A stretch of DNA of 64,000 nt from JAWLFI01 sp964626595 (GCA_964626595.1 CAZVFU010000002.1:41363-105362); one strand, 5' to 3'; shown: positions 53,819-63,660, counted from the first letter of the stretch. Notes: generated by a model from the sequence alone, not told the origin. Numbers and translations: made by a program.

Positions 53819-54796
53819 TTAATCAAAAGATTGGGTGGCTCTTGACGCTTGGTTCACGAGTTCTGCATATTCACCGGGAGTTAAGCCATCGAGACAGAAA
53901 TTAATGGGATCTACCGGCTTATCTCCAAAGATCACTTCATAGTGAAGGTGAGGGGCTGTACTTGTACCTGTGTTTCCTACTTCTCCAATGGCTTCACCTT
54001 TTTCAACTTCCTGACCTTCTTTTACAATAATCTTGTTAAGGTGAGCATATCGGGTTTCATATCCATATCCGTGATCGATGATGACATTTTTACCATATCC
54101 TGTTCTCCGGTGCTCAATCCTTTTAATCGTTCCTTTTCCCGTAGCCCGGACGGGTGTTCCCACAGGACAGGTAAAATCCAGCCCAGTATGCATTTTCCGA
54201 ATTTTATGAATCGGATGCATGCGCATCCCAAATCCAGATAACAAAGAAATACCTCGCTTCAACTTATCTTTCCGAACCGGTTTAATGCTTGGGATAGAGG
54301 CAAGTCGATCTTTTTTAGTTGCTGCCAACTCTTCTACATTATCAAGAGCTTTCGAAAAGAGAACAGTTTGGCGCTGAATTTTGTCAATGCTAGACTTGGT
54401 TGATTCAATGAGTTCAGAGGAATTGTTATATTTTAAAAGAGCAGATTGGTGGCCTCCAGTTCCCATAGCCCAAACAGACTCATCAATAGGCTCAACACCC
54501 AAAATCATTCCATAAACGCCTTCGTCTCGTTCTTTGATGTTTTGAAGGACACTAGACAGTTGATTAACTTCATTTGTTATTTTAAAGTAATTGCCTTTTA
54601 CTTCTTCTAGTTCTTTTTGTAATGCTATTTCTTTGGCCGTGGGAAAGTAGAGTTGATAAGCGTAATTTACAGCACCAGCAGCTAATAAAACAAGGGTTAG
54701 ACCAAGCACTGTCCTTTTAACCAGACCCCAAAGTCCGATTTGGACTTCTTCGTATTGCATTGTTTTCTGATTAAATACGTACTTTCCTTTATTCAT
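53819..54796 (-). CDS. M23-family membrane-anchored peptidoglycan endopeptidase
   Basis: 325 aa. One membrane anchor at about residues 28-46, a coiled coil (about 55-90), and a C-terminal LytM domain with zinc ligands H203 and D207 (MHTGLDF) and H285 (HLH), and catalytic-site H252 (RYAHL). All ligands are present, so an active cross-link cleaving enzyme is likely, acting in the periplasm. The N terminus faces the cytoplasm. Divergent from alaS across 226 bases, where I see no clear promoter. Confidence 0.92.
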   Translation of the reverse strand: MNKGKYVFNQKTMQYEEVQIGLWGLVKRTVLGLTLVLLAAGAVNYAYQLYFPTAKEIALQKELEEVKGNYFKITNEVNQLSSVLQNIKERDEGVYGMILGVEPIDESVWAMGTGGHQSALLKYNNSSELIESTKSSIDKIQRQTVLFSKALDNVEELAATKKDRLASIPSIKPVRKDKLKRGISLLSGFGMRMHPIHKIRKMHTGLDFTCPVGTPVRATGKGTIKRIEHRRTGYGKNVIIDHGYGYETRYAHLNKIIVKEGQEVEKGEAIGEVGNTGTSTAPHLHYEVIFGDKPVDPINFCLDGLTPGEYAELVNQASRATQSFD

Positions 54797-55022
54797 ATTA
54801 TTTCCTTAATTGACCCCATATTTAGTAAATAATCCACTTTGGATTTATTACTTTGCGTTTTCAATGACCAAAAATAGTTTTTTTCGCTCAAGAGACCAAA
54901 CAAATAGACAAAAATTGTAATATAATATACTGATGTCCTTGGAGTTATGTATTCAAACTATTGGAGACGAGTTAAATAACTAGCTGTTTTACAGACCTAA
55001 AAACATAAGGAAAAAAATTAAT

Positions 55023-57662
55023 ATGAATAGCAAAAAAATTCGTGAGAAATTCCTCACTTTTTTTGAAGGAAAAGGGCATAAAATCGTCGCTTCTGCCCCT
55101 ATGGTAATGAAAAATGATCCTACCTTGATGTTTACCAATGCTGGAATGAACCAGTTTAAGGATTACTTCCTGGGTGACCAGAAACCCGAGAATAAAAGGG
55201 TCACAGATAGCCAGAAGTGTTTGCGTGTGTCAGGAAAGCACAACGATTTGGAAGAGGTGGGGCTGGATAGCTACCATCACACCATGTTTGAGATGTTAGG
55301 GAATTGGTCGTTTGGCGATTATTTTAAGCAAGAATCAATTGACTGGGCCTGGGAGCTATTAGTCGACGTATTTAATATGGATTCGGAACGATTATATGTA
55401 ACTGTTTTCGAAGGTGATTCAGCTGATAACTTATCATTGGATACTGAAGCTCAGGATATCTGGTTGAAACACCTACCAAAGGATCGAATCCTTCCATTCG
55501 GCAAGAAGGATAATTTTTGGGAAATGGGTGAGACCGGCCCTTGTGGACCTTGCTCTGAGATTCACATTGACCTACGTCCTGATCGGGATAGATCGGTAGT
55601 TGATGGAGCTAAACTGGTCAACCAGGATCACCCTCTTGTGATTGAACTATGGAATCTGGTGTTTATCCAATACTCTCGAATGGAGGATCAGTCTTTACGT
55701 GCTCTGCCTGAAAAACACGTCGATACCGGCATGGGGTTGGAGCGTTTATGCATGGTATTGCAGGGTAAAAAGGCAAATTATGATTCGGATCTATTCATGC
55801 CTATGATTCGTCAGCTGGAGGGGCTCACTGGCAAATCCTATTCCGGCAATTACGGGCCTGACGAAAAGGTCGATATTGCCTTCCGGGTGGTAGTTGATCA
55901 TTTGCGAGCCGTAGCTTTTGGTGTGGCAGATGGAGCATTACCCTCAAACACGGGCGCAGGGTATGTCATCCGCCGGATTTTACGTCGGGCTGTACGATAC
56001 TACTATTCATTCCTTGATTGGAATGAACCCTTACTATATGCACTATTATCGGTTTTAATAGATCAAATGGGGGACCAGTTTCCCGAACTCAGCAAGCAAA
56101 AAGATCTGATTCGAAAGATTATTGAGACAGAAGAGCGAAGTTTTCTCGATACACTTTCTTCAGGTTTGAAAAAATTGGACGCCATGCAACTTGAGAAAGG
56201 GCAGATTATTTCTGGGGAAATGGCTTTTGAATTATATGATACATACGGATTTCCAATAGATCTTACGCGTCTCATCGCCTCAGAGCAGGGAGCCATGGTC
56301 GATAATGAGGGCTTTTCCGCTGCGCTAGAGGCCCAGCGTAGCCGATCGAAAAAAGATGCAACAAAGAAGGTGGGCGATTGGCAACAACTGGCTGATGTGA
56401 GCGAAGAGGTGAGCTATGTGGGGTACGACAAATTGGAAGTTGAGAAAACCCATATCTTGAAGTATCGAACTATAGCACAAAAAGGAAAATCAATCTACCA
56501 ATTGGTGCTCAAAACTACTCCTTTTTATGCAGAGGGCGGGGGACAAGTAGGAGATACCGGTCATTTGATTGTGGGTGATCAAAAAATCCATGTACTGGAT
56601 ACGCAGCGGGAGAATGACTTGATTGTTCATCAGGTGGATCAGCTGCCCGCCGAACCGACGCATGCCGTCCGAGCTAGAGTAGACCCTGACCGCCGGCGAA
56701 ACATTGAGCGAAATCATTCAGCTACTCACTTATTGCATGCGGCACTGCGGGAAGTATTAGGGAAGCATGTTCACCAAAAAGGATCTTTAGTTAGTGACTC
56801 TCATTTGCGCTTTGACTTTAGTCATTTTGAAAAGATTTCAGAATCTGATTTACGTCATATCGAAAATATTGTCAATGAAAAGATTCGAGCTAACATTGAA
56901 CGAGAGGAGGACCGCTCTATACCGATCGCAGAAGCGAAGGAAAAAGGCGCTATGATGTTGTTCGGAGAGAAATATGGAGATCAGGTTCGGGTAATCACCT
57001 TTGACCCTAATTATTCTATGGAGCTTTGCGGAGGATGTCATGTGGCTCAGACGGGGCATATCGGTCAACTTAAAATCACACAGGAAACCTCTGTGGCAGC
57101 GGGAATTCGTCGAGTTGAAGCAGTGACAGCACAGGCTGCACAAGAGTATGTTCAGGAACAGGAACACGATATGAGTGTTTTGCGAAAATTGCTTAAAAAT
57201 CCGCAAAATATTTTACAGGCCGTCGAGTCCCTTCAGCAGGAAAACCGGGAACTCCAGCGGCAAATCGAAGAGTGGCAACAGCAAAGGGCTGGAAATATTA
57301 AACAAGATTTGGTGGGAGAGGCCCAAAGCCGTGAAGACTATCAGGTACTCATTAAGCAAGTGGAAATGGGTGACGGTAAAACATTTAAAAAACTGGTTCA
57401 CGAATTGTTGGATGAAATGGATCGGCCGGTTATCGTTTTGGGCGCAGCTATTGATGGCAAAGCTCAACTTATTGCCGCCATGGACAAGGGGCTGGCCGCC
57501 GAAAAAGGTTGGAATGCCGGTCAGTTGATTCGCGATTGGGCCAAAGAAATTCAGGGTGGCGGCGGCGGTCAGCCCTTTTTCGCCAGTGCGGGCGGCAAGA
57601 AACCAGACGGACTTCCCAATGCATTAGATTCGGCACGTAAATTCTTTGATGCAGATGAATAG
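55023..57662 (+). CDS. alaS: Alanyl-tRNA synthetase
   Basis: 879 aa. Class II catalytic core starts with FLTFFEGKGHKIVASAPMV and NDPTLMFTNAGMNQFK; GPCGPCSEIH and DTGMGLERL follow. The editing domain has NHSATHLLHAAL (HxxxH) and the zinc-site CGGCHV. The C-terminal DHHA1 domain ends GGGGGQPFFASAGGK. Normal length for the family. The next gene starts inside its last codons. Confidence 0.98.
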   Translation: MNSKKIREKFLTFFEGKGHKIVASAPMVMKNDPTLMFTNAGMNQFKDYFLGDQKPENKRVTDSQKCLRVSGKHNDLEEVGLDSYHHTMFEMLGNWSFGDYFKQESIDWAWELLVDVFNMDSERLYVTVFEGDSADNLSLDTEAQDIWLKHLPKDRILPFGKKDNFWEMGETGPCGPCSEIHIDLRPDRDRSVVDGAKLVNQDHPLVIELWNLVFIQYSRMEDQSLRALPEKHVDTGMGLERLCMVLQGKKANYDSDLFMPMIRQLEGLTGKSYSGNYGPDEKVDIAFRVVVDHLRAVAFGVADGALPSNTGAGYVIRRILRRAVRYYYSFLDWNEPLLYALLSVLIDQMGDQFPELSKQKDLIRKIIETEERSFLDTLSSGLKKLDAMQLEKGQIISGEMAFELYDTYGFPIDLTRLIASEQGAMVDNEGFSAALEAQRSRSKKDATKKVGDWQQLADVSEEVSYVGYDKLEVEKTHILKYRTIAQKGKSIYQLVLKTTPFYAEGGGQVGDTGHLIVGDQKIHVLDTQRENDLIVHQVDQLPAEPTHAVRARVDPDRRRNIERNHSATHLLHAALREVLGKHVHQKGSLVSDSHLRFDFSHFEKISESDLRHIENIVNEKIRANIEREEDRSIPIAEAKEKGAMMLFGEKYGDQVRVITFDPNYSMELCGGCHVAQTGHIGQLKITQETSVAAGIRRVEAVTAQAAQEYVQEQEHDMSVLRKLLKNPQNILQAVESLQQENRELQRQIEEWQQQRAGNIKQDLVGEAQSREDYQVLIKQVEMGDGKTFKKLVHELLDEMDRPVIVLGAAIDGKAQLIAAMDKGLAAEKGWNAGQLIRDWAKEIQGGGGGQPFFASAGGKKPDGLPNALDSARKFFDADE

Positions 57663-57969
57663 CGCTAATCTGTGGATTGATCTTGGCGTCGCCATCGCGA
57701 TCGTTCTGGCTATCGTTTTTTTATTTTTGAACCTCATGTTTCGGGTTCGCTTACTTAAATTATTTAAAGAGATGCAAAGAAGGCGAATCGAAATGGAGTG
57801 GTCCTGGCTTTTTGATCAAGCAAAACGGGAAGAATTTCTCTACCCAAAATATAATGAAGACCGAGCCCTGATCGAACGGTTTAGTTATCAATTGCGTAGC
57901 AGTTTGCAGTGGGGAGCGATTGTCTTCGCGTCACTGACTGTCCTTGCTGCAGTCTTAATTTTCACCTAA
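57655..57969 (+). CDS. Small two-helix membrane protein, unknown function
   Basis: 104 aa, not recognised. Two hydrophobic segments (about residues 7-29 and 82-103) flank a charged middle rich in Arg, Lys and Glu. The frame has alternative starts at 57646 (TTG) and 57649, all overlapping alaS by 8-17 bases. Its tight spacing with alaS and the following oxidoreductase (11 bases) supports it as a real gene. Confidence 0.6.
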   Translation: MNSANLWIDLGVAIAIVLAIVFLFLNLMFRVRLLKLFKEMQRRRIEMEWSWLFDQAKREEFLYPKYNEDRALIERFSYQLRSSLQWGAIVFASLTVLAAVLIFT

Positions 57970-57980
57970 ATTCACATACT

Positions 57981-58970
57981 ATGTCAGAACAGATTAAAAT
58001 AGGCCTTTTTGGCTATGGTCATTTGGGACGGATTCACGCCCGATGTATTCAAGATATCGCTGAACTCAAACTCGTCGGCGTTTACGATCCAGATAGAGAG
58101 ACCCAAAAACGGATTGCGAATGATGGATTTCGTGTCTTTTCAAGGGCTGATGATTTGCTCGATCACTGCGAGGCGGTGGACATCGTGAGTCCAACTCCCT
58201 CTCATTTCGATACGGCTCGCAAGGCGCTGGAGTTAAACCAACATGTTTTTGTGGAAAAACCCATGACATATACCTTAGATGAAGCCCAGACTCTGAAAAA
58301 ATTGGTCAAAACTCAAAACCGCGTTTTACAAGTAGGCCATGTGGAGCGCTTCAATCCTGCTTTTTTATCCCTTCGTGATTTCCCAATGCATCCCCGATTT
58401 ATTGAGGGGCATCGGCTTGCCACCTTTAATCCCCGGGGAACGGATGTATCTGTGGTACTCGACCTTATGATTCACGATTTAGATATGATATTACATCTTA
58501 CATCTTCGCCGGTGGCAGATGTTCAAAGTCAGGGTATTGCTATTGTCAGTAAGTCGCATGATATTTGCAACGCACGAATCACTTTTGAAAATGGCGCGGT
58601 GGCAAACTTGACCGCTAGCCGAATTTCTCTCAAGCAGATGCGGAAGTTACGGTTGTTTCAATCTGATGCATACATCAGTATGGACTTTTTGGACCGGAGT
58701 GCAGAAATCGTCCGTTTAGTAGACGGGAAAGAAAATGTGGATACTAACCAACATTCTTTCGAGTTAGATACGTATAACGGTAAGAAGCACATTGTTATCG
58801 ATACGCCAAAGCCAGAAGAAGTAAATGCTATAAAACAGGAGCTGGTTACTTTTTCTGAGAGCATTAAATACGGAAAGCCTCCTTATGTGAGCGTGGATGA
58901 CGGAGCAGCTGCTTTGGCACTGGCTTACGAAATTATGGAGCAGAATGACAAACAAGATGAAAAAAAATAA
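57981..58970 (+). CDS. Gfo/Idh/MocA-family oxidoreductase
   Basis: 329 aa. N-terminal NAD(P)-binding GLFGYGHLGRIHA, then DIVSPTPSHFDTA and the family EKPMTYTLDEA segment with its catalytic Lys. VGHVERFNPAF and DLMIHDLDMIL follow. Such enzymes oxidise or reduce sugars, often nucleotide sugars. The neighbouring sugar-phosphate transferase suggests surface glycan precursors. ATG 57981 starts the family-like sequence. Confidence 0.88.
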   Translation: MSEQIKIGLFGYGHLGRIHARCIQDIAELKLVGVYDPDRETQKRIANDGFRVFSRADDLLDHCEAVDIVSPTPSHFDTARKALELNQHVFVEKPMTYTLDEAQTLKKLVKTQNRVLQVGHVERFNPAFLSLRDFPMHPRFIEGHRLATFNPRGTDVSVVLDLMIHDLDMILHLTSSPVADVQSQGIAIVSKSHDICNARITFENGAVANLTASRISLKQMRKLRLFQSDAYISMDFLDRSAEIVRLVDGKENVDTNQHSFELDTYNGKKHIVIDTPKPEEVNAIKQELVTFSESIKYGKPPYVSVDDGAAALALAYEIMEQNDKQDEKK

Positions 58971-59832
58971 AGGATTGTGGCTTTTGGGAGCTATTTTGAT
59001 GGCTCTGGGGTTTGGAGCCTGCTCGGATCAATGGGAGGCAGATGTTCCAACCTTTTTAGTAATTGATGAATTCGAATTTTCCACTGTCGATACTCAAGGG
59101 TCGGCTAGCTCTTTTATTCGGGATGTTTGGTTATATGAGAACAACGAGTTTCTAGGGGCGTACGAATTACCAGCTACGATTCCCATTATTGGAGAAGGGG
59201 AACGTCGCGTTACTCTTTTTCCGGGTATACGCGAGGATGGCAGCAGTGAGCGCCCCCGATTACTTTTCCTCTATGATACCGATACGTTTTCATACACCGC
59301 CCAGGCGGGAGAGGAAATTCATTACACCCCTTCTACCACCTATGACGAGCGCACTCGGTTTTCATTTATTGAAGGTTTCGAAGACGGCAATTTATTTACG
59401 GCGGATTTTGATGGGCAGGATACTTCGGGGATGACTCGGACGACCGAAAATGTATTTGAGGGGAACTTTTCTGGAAAAATTACGGTAACGGATTCTTTCC
59501 CTGTAGCGGTTGTCGGCACAGCTGAGGCTTACGGACCATTTCTGGAGCGGGGCACCCAGGTGTTTTTTGAGTTTGACTATAATTGCAATGTGCCAACGAC
59601 TATAGGTTACCTGGGATTAAATGCACAGGGGCTGCAGGTAGATTTTTTGAAAGTAACGCTGTTTCCTACGGAAGGATGGCGTAAAGCATACATTAATTTT
59701 TCAGAAGAATTTCGGTTGGATCAGGTAGTAGCCGCGCAGATGATTATCCGGGTGGATTTGGATGGCCGATTTGGTACGAGTTCAGAAAGTGGAGAAGCTT
59801 TATTCGATAATCTTAAGTTAATCCATTTTTAA
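58957..59832 (+). CDS. Lipoprotein with C-terminal beta-sandwich domain
   Basis: 291 aa. Signal peptide with lipobox cysteine C22 (LGFGAC). The middle looks like a beta-sandwich, and the C terminus from about residue 140 (GFEDGNLFTADFDGQD... to the end) resembles a jelly-roll carbohydrate-binding fold. An ATG 12 bases upstream (58945) is possible; 58957 gives the more typical signal peptide. Overlaps the oxidoreductase by 14 bases and touches the next gene (TAATG). Function unknown. Confidence 0.75.
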   Translation: MKKNKGLWLLGAILMALGFGACSDQWEADVPTFLVIDEFEFSTVDTQGSASSFIRDVWLYENNEFLGAYELPATIPIIGEGERRVTLFPGIREDGSSERPRLLFLYDTDTFSYTAQAGEEIHYTPSTTYDERTRFSFIEGFEDGNLFTADFDGQDTSGMTRTTENVFEGNFSGKITVTDSFPVAVVGTAEAYGPFLERGTQVFFEFDYNCNVPTTIGYLGLNAQGLQVDFLKVTLFPTEGWRKAYINFSEEFRLDQVVAAQMIIRVDLDGRFGTSSESGEALFDNLKLIHF

Positions 59833-61250
59833 TGACCGGAAAGCGGCGTCGAGATATTATAATCTATCTTTTTTTAGATATCCTTTCAGCGGGTCTGGCC
59901 TGGAGTATCTTTTATGTGTTAAAGGAAAAGGCAGTGGCTGATGCGGGACTCTATCCATTTTGGTCGGAACCCTCATTCTGGTATGGAAATGTGCTCTTAC
60001 CATTGGGCTGGCTGGTTTTGTATGCTGTTTACGATACTTATCGAGATTTATATCGCCTGTCGCGGTTTTCGGTCCTGATTAAAACTTTTTGGCAAAGTTT
60101 TATCGGGATTTCTTTCCTCTTCCTGATATTTTACTTTTATGGTTTTGCCTCAGGGTATATCGATTACCTTCAGTATTACTTTATCTATTTCAGTCTTCAT
60201 TTTGGAGCGACAGGTCTCGGGCGTATGGCCTTATTGACCTGGGCCAGCCGACGACTTAAAGCAGGAAAGGTTAGTTTTAACACTGTGATCATCGGGGGTA
60301 ACGATAACGCATTTCAGCTCTACGAAGAACTTACTTCCTCCTCTACCAAATCTGGCCATCACTTTAAGGGGTTTGTTTACGCCAATGGAGAGGGCACTGA
60401 GCCTCTGGAGCAGCATTTGTCAGCACTTGGGTATTATTCTGACTTGCCGCAAATTATTGAGAATCACGATATTGAAGAAGCCCTGATCGCAATCGAAACC
60501 TCCGATCATAATAAATTGAAAAAGATCATGGATTTGCTTTTCGATTATGACGATCGGGTATTAGTGAAAGTGATTCCCGACATGTACGATATCATGCTGG
60601 GGAGTGTGAAGATGAATCACGTATACGGTACAGCACTGATTGAAATCCGACGCGGCCTGATGCCCAAGTGGCAACGCATTATCAAGCGCGGCCTGGATAT
60701 TCTCATCTCCACCCTGGCTCTGATTGTCCTATCTCCATTATTGTTGTATATCATGTTACGCGTGAACTGGTCTTCAAAAGGCCCTATCTTTTATCAACAG
60801 AAGCGGATCGGAAAAAATGGAAAACCGTTCAAGATCATTAAATTTCGGTCCATGTACACCGATGCCGAAAAGCAAGGACCACAACTGTCCTCAGAAAACG
60901 ACAACCGATGTACGCCCTGGGGCGCTACCATGCGGAAATGGCGTTTGGATGAACTTCCTCAGTTTTGGAACGTACTGCGCGGCGATATGGCCATTGTGGG
61001 GCCGCGACCAGAGCGTCAATACTACATTGATCAGATCCAGGAACGCGCTCCCCACTATAAGCACCTCCTCAAGGTTCGACCCGGCATCACATCCTGGGGT
61101 CAGGTGAAATACGGATACGCCTCTAATGTGGACCAAATGGTACAACGACTTAAGTACGACATCCTTTATATTGAGAATATGTCGCTCGCGCTCGACTTTA
61201 AAATCATGTTTTATACGGCCCTGGTTCTCGTTCAGGGGAAAGGGAAGTAG
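59832..61250 (+). CDS. Polyprenyl-phosphate sugar-1-phosphate transferase (WcaJ-like)
   Basis: 472 aa. About four N-terminal membrane helices, a soluble CoA-binding-like middle (VIIGGNDNAFQLYEEL), and the bacterial sugar-transferase C-terminal half: KRGLDILISTLALI membrane hairpin, GPIFYQQKRIGKNGKPF, KFRSMYTDAE, RKWRLDELPQFWNVLRGDM and VGPRPER. It starts exopolysaccharide or O-antigen repeat assembly by placing a sugar phosphate on undecaprenyl phosphate at the inner membrane. The sugar cannot be read. Confidence 0.92.
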   Translation: MTGKRRRDIIIYLFLDILSAGLAWSIFYVLKEKAVADAGLYPFWSEPSFWYGNVLLPLGWLVLYAVYDTYRDLYRLSRFSVLIKTFWQSFIGISFLFLIFYFYGFASGYIDYLQYYFIYFSLHFGATGLGRMALLTWASRRLKAGKVSFNTVIIGGNDNAFQLYEELTSSSTKSGHHFKGFVYANGEGTEPLEQHLSALGYYSDLPQIIENHDIEEALIAIETSDHNKLKKIMDLLFDYDDRVLVKVIPDMYDIMLGSVKMNHVYGTALIEIRRGLMPKWQRIIKRGLDILISTLALIVLSPLLLYIMLRVNWSSKGPIFYQQKRIGKNGKPFKIIKFRSMYTDAEKQGPQLSSENDNRCTPWGATMRKWRLDELPQFWNVLRGDMAIVGPRPERQYYIDQIQERAPHYKHLLKVRPGITSWGQVKYGYASNVDQMVQRLKYDILYIENMSLALDFKIMFYTALVLVQGKGK

Positions 61251-61339
61251 GCTTAAATTACAAGCCGGGTTTACATTCGCCTCAGTTTGGACTGTATTTA
61301 ATTTTATTAATATATTTAGATAAATTTGTAAAGTTCGAA

Positions 61340-61990
61340 ATGATGCAGATTGATAAAGAGCGATTTAAAGTCTATACATGGAAGCATTGGATAATGCTGC
61401 ATTGGATCATTAATCCCGGCCTCGCGATCAATGAACTCGTTTTTGGACAACGAGTACCCAAAGTATCATTAGTTGATAAAACCTTGGACAAACCTAGGAG
61501 CGAGCGATCATTTACACCCTGCCCTCATTGCGAAACCTTGCACGATAGTCGCACCTGGTCGACGCAAAATGGCACCGCCTTCAAAAACTGGTTTGGTTTA
61601 TATTGCCCGACTTGCGGGAACATCATTCCCTGTTTAACGAATGTCCTCAGTTTTGTGATATTGGTCTTGAGCTATCCGCTTCGAATTTGGTTTATCGGCC
61701 GTGCAAAAGAAAAATGGTTGGCGAGGCAGCCGCAGCGCTTCCAAAATATTGATGTCGAAAAAGTTCCAGACCCCTTTAATAAGGAAAATTGGCTTTGGAC
61801 CGGATTAGGGTGGGGCGCTGTTATGTTTGTATTGATGGGTATCGTCTTCCCTTATTTTGATGGGGATGAAATCACGGGCCGCTCCTTGCTTATCGGAGTG
61901 CTAATTTGGGCTGCAGCCGGGCTTCTTTTTGGGAATACCATGAAGCTAATGAATAGTAAGCATCCTTCAGGATTACATCATGATGGGTAG
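61340..61990 (+). CDS. Zinc-ribbon membrane protein, unknown function
   Basis: 216 aa, unrecognised as to role. CPHC and CPTC pairs (about residues 60-63 and 89-92) form a zinc ribbon around HDSRTWSTQNG. Membrane segments lie at about 97-117, 150-168 and 180-198. The N-terminal RFKVYTWKHWIMLHWIINPGLAINELVFGQRVP segment is compact and conserved-looking. It is followed by the GC-rich element at 62058. Confidence 0.7.
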   Translation: MMQIDKERFKVYTWKHWIMLHWIINPGLAINELVFGQRVPKVSLVDKTLDKPRSERSFTPCPHCETLHDSRTWSTQNGTAFKNWFGLYCPTCGNIIPCLTNVLSFVILVLSYPLRIWFIGRAKEKWLARQPQRFQNIDVEKVPDPFNKENWLWTGLGWGAVMFVLMGIVFPYFDGDEITGRSLLIGVLIWAAAGLLFGNTMKLMNSKHPSGLHHDG

Positions 61991-62057
61991 TGCAGTCACC
62001 TCAGCGGCTCTTCATGGGTGGTCGACAGAACTCCAATCGATGAAAGCATACGTCTTT

Positions 62058-62234
62058 CCCCGGCAGGGATAGCAGTGATAGGACCGGGCGGGGGCCGCCA
62101 GCAGCCGTAGAGCGAGGAAGCGACCGGCAGGAAGCTCCCCGGAGCCTTACGGATGCGGTGGCAGCGGTTCCGGTACTTCAAGCGGATAGCCCGATCCTCG
62201 AGTTCCGCCAGTTGGCGGAACCTCGGGAGCCGGC
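62058..62234 (-). repeat. GC-rich structured repeat, copy R5 (type B, long)
   Basis: About 177 bases between a zinc-ribbon gene and the convergent thiolase. Read on the minus strand it has the same order as R3: a terminal hairpin (here with TTCCGCC / GGCGGAA, about 62200-62226), then CGGGCTATCCGCTTG, GCATCCGTA, TACGGCTGC, and CTATCCCTGCCGGGG. The outer stem uses different bases from R3. Confidence 0.85.
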
Positions 62235-62253
62235 CTGTACCTGAAAATTTGTA

Positions 62254-63432
62254 TTATACCTTTTCGATAATCAGTGCACTGGCACCGCCACCACCATTGC
62301 AAATGGCTGCACAACCGTATCGTCCACCTTTTTTATGCAATACATTATTGAGCGTGGTGACGATTCGTGCGCCGGAAGCACCTAGCGGGTGGCCTAAGGA
62401 TACGGAGCCACCGAACACATTGACCTGATCCTCAGATAGTCCCAGTTTCTTATTGAAGGCAAGGGTGACCACAGAAAAGGCTTCATTGACCTCAAAATAG
62501 TCGATATCATCCTGCGTAAGCCCCGCTCTTTTCATAGCTATGGGAGCCGCCAGGGTAGGAGCGGTGGTAAAGCGCATGGGTCGTTGAGCTGCATCGGCAA
62601 AACTTGCAATTCGAGCCACAGGCGTACATCCTAATTCTTCCATTTTTTCCTTACTCATGAGAACGAGCGCCGATGCACCATCATTGATCGTCGAGGCATT
62701 GGCTGCAGTAACCGAACCGTCCTTTGTAAAGACCGGACGCAACTGAGGCATTTTTTCAAACTTGACGCGATGAAACTCCTCATCTTCTGAGACCACTTTT
62801 GGATCTCCTTTTCGTTGTGGAATTGAAATCGGCACGATCTCATCACTAAACCAACCTTCTTTCGTGGCTTGTGCTGATCGTTCGTAGGACTGCTTAGCAA
62901 AGGCATCTTGCTGCTCTCGACTTATATTTTCTTCCGTTGCTGTTTCATCGGCAGCTACACCCATCGGCACGTCTGCATAGACATCCGTCAGACCATCTTT
63001 TTGTAAGCCATCGACCAGGGTGCCATGACCATATTTATATCCCCACCGAGCCCGATCCACGTAAAAGGGGATGTTGGACATGCTTTCCATACCGCCGGCT
63101 ACGATCACATCCGCATGACCCAGCATAATCGATTGCGCACCGAACATAATAGATTTCATTCCCGAAGAGCAGACCTTATTTACCGTTGTACAAGGCACCT
63201 GATCGCCGATCCCGGCACCCAGAGCCGCTTGTCGGGCAGGAGCCTGCCCCAGATTGGCCGAAACCACATTCCCCATGAACACCTCATTGACCTGATCTGC
63301 ACTCACTTTCGCCTTCTCTAAAGCGCCTTTTATGGCGTGACTACCCAATTGCACAGCCGTTAGCGATTTTAGCGCTCCTCCAAAACTTCCTAAGGGCGTG
63401 CGCACTGCACTCACGATATAAACTTCTTTCAT
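62254..63432 (-). CDS. Acetyl-CoA acetyltransferase (thiolase)
   Basis: 392 aa. All three thiolase active-site residues are present: C88 (VNKVCSSGM), H348 (GHPLGASGA) and C378 (ICNGGGGASA), and the length is normal. The biosynthetic direction (two acetyl-CoA to acetoacetyl-CoA) fits the sequence; a degradative role cannot be excluded. Flanked by elements R5 and R6. Confidence 0.95.
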   Translation of the reverse strand: MKEVYIVSAVRTPLGSFGGALKSLTAVQLGSHAIKGALEKAKVSADQVNEVFMGNVVSANLGQAPARQAALGAGIGDQVPCTTVNKVCSSGMKSIMFGAQSIMLGHADVIVAGGMESMSNIPFYVDRARWGYKYGHGTLVDGLQKDGLTDVYADVPMGVAADETATEENISREQQDAFAKQSYERSAQATKEGWFSDEIVPISIPQRKGDPKVVSEDEEFHRVKFEKMPQLRPVFTKDGSVTAANASTINDGASALVLMSKEKMEELGCTPVARIASFADAAQRPMRFTTAPTLAAPIAMKRAGLTQDDIDYFEVNEAFSVVTLAFNKKLGLSEDQVNVFGGSVSLGHPLGASGARIVTTLNNVLHKKGGRYGCAAICNGGGGASALIIEKV

Positions 63433-63523
63433 TATTACCTTTTTTGATTTGTGCTAAGATAACGAAATCAGCCGGAATTTTCTTTTGTTTTGGGCTACAT
63501 ATTCAGCTCGACTTTTACGATGA

Positions 63524-63660
63524 TTTGGCGCTATCCCCGAGGCTCTGCCAGGCAGAGCCTCGGGGGTCGGGCTATGCGGGGGTTTCGTGCCCGGGGACGC
63601 CTGCAGCGTCCCCGGCACCCGCTCGCTCCGCTCCCGGCCCCTACTATCCCTTAGCGATAG
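63524..63660 (+). repeat. GC-rich two-hairpin repeat, copy R6 (type C)
   Basis: Begins TTTGGCGCTATCCCCGAGG. Hairpin 1 is a perfect 15-bp stem (63535-63549 with 63551-63565; in practice a 13-bp stem and 5-base loop). GGGTCGGGCTATGCGGGGG follows. Hairpin 2 is CCGGGGACGC / GCGTCCCCGG (63591-63600, 63606-63615). It ends CTACTATCCCTTAGCGATAG. Compare R4, where both stems have other sequences. Confidence 0.88.

Noticed and set aside
10224..63660. GC-rich elements as CRISPR or as transposon ends
   Set aside because: Copies are few, far apart and lack regular spacers; no transposase or cas gene is present in the window.
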